From the NCBI RefSeq assembly GCF_003260125.1, contig NZ_QHKO01000001.1, positions 824,914-888,913 of the forward strand: 64,000 bases of DNA. The letters run 5' to 3'. The notes under the pieces are model-generated. The model was not told the origin of the DNA. It saw nothing but the letters and a program-made list of their open reading frames with translations, and made no database searches. Each line of letters opens with the position of its first letter. Within the stretch, counting starts at the first letter, position 1. Of this stretch, positions 59,115 through 64,000 are shown in pieces. Source of the stretch: Lujinxingia litoralis. Lineage in GTDB: Bacteria; Myxococcota_A; Bradymonadia; Bradymonadales; Bradymonadaceae. The position numbers and the translations under genes were made by a program.

Positions 59115-60242
59115 TTAGCTTTCGCCCTGCGGGGTCACCGACGATGCGCCCGCCGAGGCCTGTCCTTCGCTGGACTGACCGGTCACGCTCTCGAACTGCT
59201 CGGTGGAGATCCCCATGCGGCGAGCGCGGCGCAACCACTGCTTGCGCGCCATATCCCGCATGTCCTGCTCCACGTCGGACTCATCCACAATCTCCAGGCC
59301 CAGCAGCGTCTCCACCACATCCTCCATGGTCACCAGCCCGGCAATACCGCCGTACTCATCGACGACCACCGAGATATGATGCTGCTCGGCCACAAAGAGC
59401 TCAAACAGCTCCCGCACCGAGATATTCTCCGGCACAAACTTGATATCGCGACGGTGCTCCACCAGCGCCGTCTCCTCCCGGTCGCGGGCCATATCCAGAA
59501 GCAGATCCCCTTTGAGCACGTATCCCGTGATCTCATCGGTCTTCTCCCGATAAATCGGGATGCGCGAGAAGATCGGATTGGGATGCGCCTCAAAAAACTC
59601 CGCCACCGTGGTGTCCTGCTCCACCGCCAGCAGTACCGTGCGCGGGGTCATGATGTCGCGCACCCGCAACACCCCCACCCGCAACACATTCTGCAGCAGA
59701 CGGGACTCCCCGATCTCCACGACTCCCTCCTGCACACCGATCTCGGTCATCGCGCTCATCTCTTCCCGACTCAGCTGCGGCTGCGCCTCCTTGGAGGAGA
59801 GCAGACTCATCAAGCCCTGAGAGATGATGACCAGGGGGAAGCTGATAAAAATCAGAATCGGCAGCACCCGCGCCACCGGCGCGCTCAGCGCGCGCCAGTA
59901 ATTGGCGCCCACGGTCTTGGGAATGATCTCGGTCAGGAACAGAATCGCCAGGGTCATCACCCCCGACACCAACCCCACGTAGCCCTCGCCCCAGATCCGC
60001 GTGGCCTCGGCGCCGACGCCGACCGCCCCCACGGTGTGGGCGATGGTGTTAACGCTCAGGATTGCCGCCAGCGGCCGATCCACATCGCTCTTCAAACGAT
60101 GGAGCAACTCACCGGTGGGCGCGCCCTCATTGCGCAATGCAGCCACGTAGGAGGGCGTCACGCTCAGGAGCACGGATTCCAGCAAAGAGCACAGAAACGA
60201 TGTCCCCAGCGCAAAGAGCGCATACAAAATCAACAGTGTCAT
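59115..60242 (-). CDS. CNNM/CorC-related membrane protein with CBS pair
   Basis: 375 residues. N-terminal DUF21/CNNM membrane domain (about 1-150) with LLESVLLSVTPSYVAAL and FLTEIIPKTVGANYW. Two CBS modules follow (about 195-315), including VRDIMTPRTVLLAVEQDT and HHISVVVDEYGGIAGLVTMEDVVETLLG. The usual CorC/HlyC C-terminal domain is missing, replaced by a low-complexity tail. The family includes Mg2+ exporters; transport here is inferred. It follows the FMN reductase gene by 4 bp. Confidence 0.9.
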   Translation of the reverse strand: MTLLILYALFALGTSFLCSLLESVLLSVTPSYVAALRNEGAPTGELLHRLKSDVDRPLAAILSVNTIAHTVGAVGVGAEATRIWGEGYVGLVSGVMTLAILFLTEIIPKTVGANYWRALSAPVARVLPILIFISFPLVIISQGLMSLLSSKEAQPQLSREEMSAMTEIGVQEGVVEIGESRLLQNVLRVGVLRVRDIMTPRTVLLAVEQDTTVAEFFEAHPNPIFSRIPIYREKTDEITGYVLKGDLLLDMARDREETALVEHRRDIKFVPENISVRELFELFVAEQHHISVVVDEYGGIAGLVTMEDVVETLLGLEIVDESDVEQDMRDMARKQWLRRARRMGISTEQFESVTGQSSEGQASAGASSVTPQGES

Positions 60243-60246
60243 CGGG

Positions 60247-60822
60247 TCATTGTCCTCGCGCTTGCGCGCTGGTTAACGCCTGACCAAAGGCAACAAATTC
60301 TTCAAGCAACTCCACCAGTTGCTCGTGCAATTCAGCATTGGCGAGCCCGCCATCCTCGGCAAACGCCAGATGAGCCTGCGCCAGCCCGAACATCCGCGGG
60401 CTCACCACCGCGCCCGTCGCCTCCAGCGGAATCCGAGTCTGCCACAGACCGCGATTACCGCCCATCATTGACGGTGACGCACTCATTAAGAGCAAGGGCT
60501 TACCACGAAGTGGCACCGGACGGTAGCGCGAGACCCAGTCCAGGGCGTTCTTCAGGTAGCCCGGAATCGACGCATTATACTCCGGCGTCACTACGATCAG
60601 CGCGTCCGCCGCCTCGATCGCTTCTTTAAAGTCATCGGCCCCCTGCGGGAAGCCCTGCGCCTGGAGGTCCGGGTTGTACAGCGGCATCTCAAACTCGGCG
60701 AACGAGCGCCGCTCCACCGCCACGCCCTCCATCGCATCGAGCGCCTGAGCGGCCACCTCCCAGAGCTTGCCGTTCCATGAGCCCTCACGCAGCGAAGCTG
60801 CAAAGCCCATCACCTTCAACAT
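60247..60822 (-). CDS. NAD(P)H-dependent FMN reductase (flavodoxin-like fold)
   Basis: 191 residues. The FMN-binding site is present: GFAASLREGSWNGKL near the N-terminus and TPEYNASIPGYLKNALDWVSR in the middle, with LLMSASPSMMGG. The family reduces FMN, quinones, chromate or azo compounds. First gene of a two-gene unit with the CNNM-like protein, 4 bp apart, so translation is coupled. Confidence 0.92.
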   Translation of the reverse strand: MLKVMGFAASLREGSWNGKLWEVAAQALDAMEGVAVERRSFAEFEMPLYNPDLQAQGFPQGADDFKEAIEAADALIVVTPEYNASIPGYLKNALDWVSRYRPVPLRGKPLLLMSASPSMMGGNRGLWQTRIPLEATGAVVSPRMFGLAQAHLAFAEDGGLANAELHEQLVELLEEFVAFGQALTSAQARGQ

Positions 60823-60867
60823 CGTGTTCTCCTTGTATCAGAACGCTCTGACACCCTGAGTTCGCAC

Positions 60868-60908
60868 AAAAAAGCGGCGCCCCCGAACCCTGGTTCGGAG
60901 GGCGCCGC
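60868..60908 (-). terminator. Terminator of fusA
   Basis: On the minus strand a 15-bp stem with one bulge (60893-60908 with 60874-60889) is followed by U6 (A-tract 60868-60873), about 35 bp after the fusA stop. Confidence 0.88.
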
Positions 60909-60944
60909 CCCGCGTCTAAGACCTCACGGCCTCAGCCGCGTGTC

Positions 60945-63032
60945 TTACTTGGACTTCTCGGCACGCTTGGCTTCGTACTCCTTGATCAGCTCTTCCTGAA
61001 CCGAGCGCGGAACCGGCGCGTACTTGGAGAACTCCATGGTGTACTCCGCCTTACCCTGAGTCGAGCTACGCAGGTCGTTGGAGTAACCGAACATCTCGCT
61101 CATCGGCACATCGGCCAGCACCACCGCGTAGCCCTGACGGGTACGCGAACCGGTGATCATACCGCGACGCTTGTTCAGGCCACCGAGCACCGCCCCGGAG
61201 AACTCCTCGGGCGACTCGACCTCAACCTTCATGATCGGCTCAAGGATGACCGGGTTGGCCCGACGGTAGGCCTCACGGAACGCCGCCCGCGACGCCAGAC
61301 GGAACGCCATATCGGAGGAGTCGACCGCGTGAGAGTTACCGTCGACGATCGCCGCTTTCACGTTGACCACCGGGAATCCAATCAGCGAACCCTCGTCCAT
61401 CGAGTCCTGGAAGCCCTTATCACAGGAGGGCTGGTACTCTTTGGGGATCACACCACCGGTGATGTTGTTGATGAACTGGTAGTGCTCACCTTCATCGGCC
61501 GGCGCCAGCCAACCCACCACGCGCGCGTACTGACCGGAACCACCGGTCTGCTTCTTGTGGGTGTAGTCGAAGTCGGCCTGCTCGGTGATCGTCTCGCGGT
61601 AGGCAACCTGCGGGGCGCCGACCTCAACATCGACACCGTACTCACGGCGAATACGCTCGATGTAGACCTCCAGGTGAAGCTCACCCATCCCACCGATGAT
61701 GGTCTGGCCGCTCTCCTCGTCACGCGAGACGCGGAAGGTCGGGTCTTCCTTGGAGAAGCGGTTGAGCGCCTTGGAGAAGTTCTGCAGACCGTCCTTCTTC
61801 TTGGGCTCGACGGCAAAGGTGATGACCGGGTCCGGCACGTGAATCGAGGTCATCGTCACCTCGATATTGCCATCGGTGAAGGTATCACCCGAGGCGCAGT
61901 CGATACCGAAGAGCGCCACGATATCGCCGGCGGTCGCCGTATCGATGTCGTGCATCTCTTCGGAGTGCATACGCACCAGACGACCGACCTTGTGCTTGTT
62001 CTGGTTGCTCATGTTGTAGATGAAGTCGCCCTTATTGAGCGTCCCCTGGTAGATGCGGCAGTAGGTCAGCTGACCGTAGCGCCCGTCTTCCAGTTTGAAC
62101 CCGAGCATCACCAGCGGCTTGTCCGGAGTCGGCTCAAGCTCAACCTTGGTCTCTTCTTCGTCCATCGCCAGCGCGTCGTAGCTCATTTCCAGCGGGCTGG
62201 GCAGGTAGCTGACGACGGCGTCAAGCAGAAGCTGAACACCCTTGTTCTTGTAGGCCGAGCCCATGAACACAGGGGTCATCGAGCGCGAGATCGTGGCGCG
62301 ACGAATCGCCGGCACCAGCATCTCGGCCGTCACAGGCTCACCTTCGAGGTAAGCCATGGCGATTTCGTCGTCGAGATCGGCCACCGCCTCCACGAGCTTG
62401 GCGCGGTACTTCTCGACCTCATCCTTGATGTCTTCCGGGCAATCCTCGGTCCGGATGATCTCGCCGCCTTCACCTTCGAAGTAGTGCGCCTTGCGGGTAA
62501 GCAGATCGACCGCGCCAACGTGCTTGTCCTCCAGGCCGATGGGGTACTGCATGAGCACGGCGTTGTGCTTGAGCTGCTCACGCAGCTGCTCGGTCACCGA
62601 GAAGGGATTAGCACCGGAGCGGTCGCACTTGTTGATGAACGCCATGCGCGGGACGCTGTAGCGGCGCATCTGACGGTCAACGGTGATCGACTGCGACTGA
62701 ACGCCGGCAACCGAGCACAGGACCAGAATGGCGCCGTCAAGAACACGCAGCGCGCGCTCAACTTCGATGGTGAAGTCGACGTGGCCCGGGGTGTCAATGA
62801 TGTTAATGGCGTTTTCGCCCCACTTGCAGTAGGTGGCAGCCGACTGGATCGTGATGCCTTTTTCGCGCTCCAGATCCATGTTGTCCATCTTGGCACCAAC
62901 GCCGTCCTTACCGCGGACGTCGTGGAACTGGTGGATGGTCCCGGTGTAATACAGAATACGCTCGGTGAGCGTCGTCTTGCCGGAGTCGATGTGGGCGGAG
63001 ATCCCGATGTTACGAAGTTTGTTCAGGTCCAT
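60945..63032 (-). CDS. fusA: Elongation factor G (mtEFG1/spd-type)
   Basis: GTPase that moves tRNAs and mRNA through the ribosome. 695 residues. G1 AHIDSGKTT (about 14-22), switch region [25 protein letters not shown]3 DTPGH, G4 NKCD, then domains II-V with [15 protein letters not shown] and domain IV with [15 protein letters not shown]. The Ser in G1 and the GVGA...[14 protein letters not shown] form resemble mitochondrial EF-G1 and the EF-G1 known from spirochaetes, planctomycetes and delta-proteobacteria rather than the E. coli form. It is a single-gene unit, not part of an rpsL-rpsG-fusA-tuf operon. Confidence 0.95.
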   Translation of the reverse strand: MDLNKLRNIGISAHIDSGKTTLTERILYYTGTIHQFHDVRGKDGVGAKMDNMDLEREKGITIQSAATYCKWGENAINIIDTPGHVDFTIEVERALRVLDGAILVLCSVAGVQSQSITVDRQMRRYSVPRMAFINKCDRSGANPFSVTEQLREQLKHNAVLMQYPIGLEDKHVGAVDLLTRKAHYFEGEGGEIIRTEDCPEDIKDEVEKYRAKLVEAVADLDDEIAMAYLEGEPVTAEMLVPAIRRATISRSMTPVFMGSAYKNKGVQLLLDAVVSYLPSPLEMSYDALAMDEEETKVELEPTPDKPLVMLGFKLEDGRYGQLTYCRIYQGTLNKGDFIYNMSNQNKHKVGRLVRMHSEEMHDIDTATAGDIVALFGIDCASGDTFTDGNIEVTMTSIHVPDPVITFAVEPKKKDGLQNFSKALNRFSKEDPTFRVSRDEESGQTIIGGMGELHLEVYIERIRREYGVDVEVGAPQVAYRETITEQADFDYTHKKQTGGSGQYARVVGWLAPADEGEHYQFINNITGGVIPKEYQPSCDKGFQDSMDEGSLIGFPVVNVKAAIVDGNSHAVDSSDMAFRLASRAAFREAYRRANPVILEPIMKVEVESPEEFSGAVLGGLNKRRGMITGSRTRQGYAVVLADVPMSEMFGYSNDLRSSTQGKAEYTMEFSKYAPVPRSVQEELIKEYEAKRAEKSK

Positions 63033-63526
63033 ATTCCTACTCGGTTATGTTGAGACGATGGGCTCGCGCGGTTAGCGCGTAGCGCCTACCCCATTTCGGA
63101 GCACCTGTCACGTCGGTTGCCGATTTTTTTTGGTCGCCACGCTTCTCAGGAACGCGGCCACACACACCCTCGGGCCCCAGTGGCCCGACGCAACGCCGAC
63201 TTTGTTCTCACCCCGTGGGGGCGTCTGCAGGCCGGCGGCTCGCCATCAAACAACGCGGCGCCAGCGTCGCGGTGGCTAACGGGGGCGGAATCTATAGCGG
63301 CTCGGTGAAAAATATCAAGCCCCATACCTCTGCCCTACACTCGGCCAACAACGCAGAGCCTTCGATGCTTCTTCCCGCCCGCAAGCTTTGACCCCAAAAC
63401 CCGCCTCGTCTACCCTGCGCGCGAAGTCGCCCCTTAAAACGTCCTCCCCCCTCATTTCGGATGCTCGTGACCGGCCGCTTTGAGCCTGGCCGAGCCCCTT
63501 AATACTTGTGAACTCTGGAGCCTTGT
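63033..63526. other. Intergenic region between fusA and the last lipoprotein gene
   Basis: 494 bp between divergent genes. It should contain the fusA promoter on the minus strand, but no convincing -35/-10 pair was found. A T8 run lies at 63123-63131 without a stem. Near the right end TAATAC (63500-63505) could be a -10 for the plus-strand gene, with a poor -35. No gene seen. Confidence 0.35.
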
Positions 63527-64000
63527 ATGCCTTATTCACGTGCGTCCCTCTCTCTACGATGGCTGGCTCTGACCGCAGCCCTGGCCCTCTCACTGAATGC
63601 CTGCAGCGACGATGTTCCCTCGGGGGGAGGCGACGGCGAACCCGACACCGACCTCACACAACCTGACACTGACACCGACACAGGTGGCGGCCCGCAGCCC
63701 GATGCCTCCGAGGATACCGACGTCGCGCCCGAGCCGCCCGCCTGCAACCCGGCCGTCGACCCGGAGTGCCCCTGCAACGCGGGACAGTTCCGCCGCTGCT
63801 TCTCGGGGGGCGACCCGGCGGCGATCCCGGCTGGCTCAAGCTGCCAGGCCGGCTTCCAGCGCTGCGTCGACGGGCAGTGGGCCGAGACCTGCGAGGGAGA
63901 GGTTCTTCCGCCAGACGGCGGCGACTGCGCTCCCCCCCTAAACCCGCAAGAGTGCCCGGGACACATCAACGAAGCCGGCGAGTGCGTGGAAGGCCCCGGC
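63527..64000 (+). CDS. Cys-rich lipoprotein, 3' end cut by the window
   Basis: At least 158 residues, no stop before base 64000. ATG at 63527 with CTGGAG upstream. Lipoprotein signal with lipobox LNAC (Cys26). It is followed by an Asp/Thr/Gly-rich tether (DTDLTQPDTDTDTGGG) and a Cys-rich region (CNPAVDPECPCNAGQFRRC, then CQAGFQRC and CEGEV). The pattern matches large secreted Cys-rich lipoproteins common in myxobacteria-like genomes. Function unknown; the rest of the protein lies outside. Confidence 0.85.
   Translation, partial: MPYSRASLSLRWLALTAALALSLNACSDDVPSGGGDGEPDTDLTQPDTDTDTGGGPQPDASEDTDVAPEPPACNPAVDPECPCNAGQFRRCFSGGDPAAIPAGSSCQAGFQRCVDGQWAETCEGEVLPPDGGDCAPPLNPQECPGHINEAGECVEGPG

Noticed and set aside
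61329..63053. 574-codon frame antisense to fusA
   Set aside because: Shadow of a certain gene, with no initiation signals.

Overview
The window is about 64 kb of high-GC, densely coded bacterial chromosome. It carries no phage, insertion sequence, integron or CRISPR array that I can see. Several traits point to a delta-proteobacterial/Myxococcota-type organism, perhaps near Bradymonadales; this placement is inference. The traits are: a MYXO-CTERM-like C-terminal tag (Gly-Cys, one membrane helix, Arg cluster), several lipoproteins with acidic or Cys-rich N-termini, a Ser/Thr protein kinase, FHA-domain proteins, and an elongation factor G whose G1 region resembles the mitochondrial/spirochaete-planctomycete-delta type.

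Layout. 0-13 kb: alaS (+) converges on a minus-strand run: sucC, sucD, ndk, rlmN, a PfkB sugar kinase, a lipoprotein and a Ser/Thr kinase with its own promoter. A small membrane protein and aspS follow, divergently arranged. 13-20.5 kb: a peptide-type ABC importer (solute-binding protein, two permeases, two ATPases) whose two permeases are much enlarged; strong hairpins lie before each permease gene. 20.5-24.3 kb: an FHA-CpaF type secretion ATPase followed by a double-FHA/TM/repeat protein. 24.3-27.4 kb (-): sppA, a TolC-family protein and an MlaC-family protein. 27.4-37.8 kb (-): a tightly overlapped eleven-gene antiporter operon with two CPA2/TrkA-N exchangers followed by a nine-gene Mrp-like complex. 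Its order matches the archaeal Mbh membrane module (E, F, G, MbhD-like, MbhE-MrpB fusion, C, then three antiporter-like subunits) rather than the classical mrpABCDEFG. 38-46.5 kb: a large fibronectin-III-like lipoprotein, an orphan OmpR-type regulator, a type I asparaginase, a phosphotransferase, and a surface M23 peptidase with SLH-like repeats coupled to a lipoprotein. 46.8-51.3 kb: pirin, an RNA methyltransferase, a small protein, a UbiA-like prenyltransferase, an unknown protein and tRNA-Pro(GGG). 51.5-54.5 kb: parA-parB, a small anchored protein and a DoxX-family protein. 54.5-64 kb: a dicarboxylate/amino-acid symporter, a TPMT-like methyltransferase, a phosphoesterase, an outer-membrane protein, a CNNM/CBS protein with an FMN reductase, fusA, and the start of another Cys-rich lipoprotein cut by the window edge.

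The most distinctive parts are the combined CPA2 plus Mbh-ordered Mrp operon (one antiporter-like subunit lacks the TM5 glutamate), the oligopeptide transporter with large permease inserts, and the FHA-secretion-ATPase pair. All functional assignments come from recognising motifs and architecture by eye; no database search was run.
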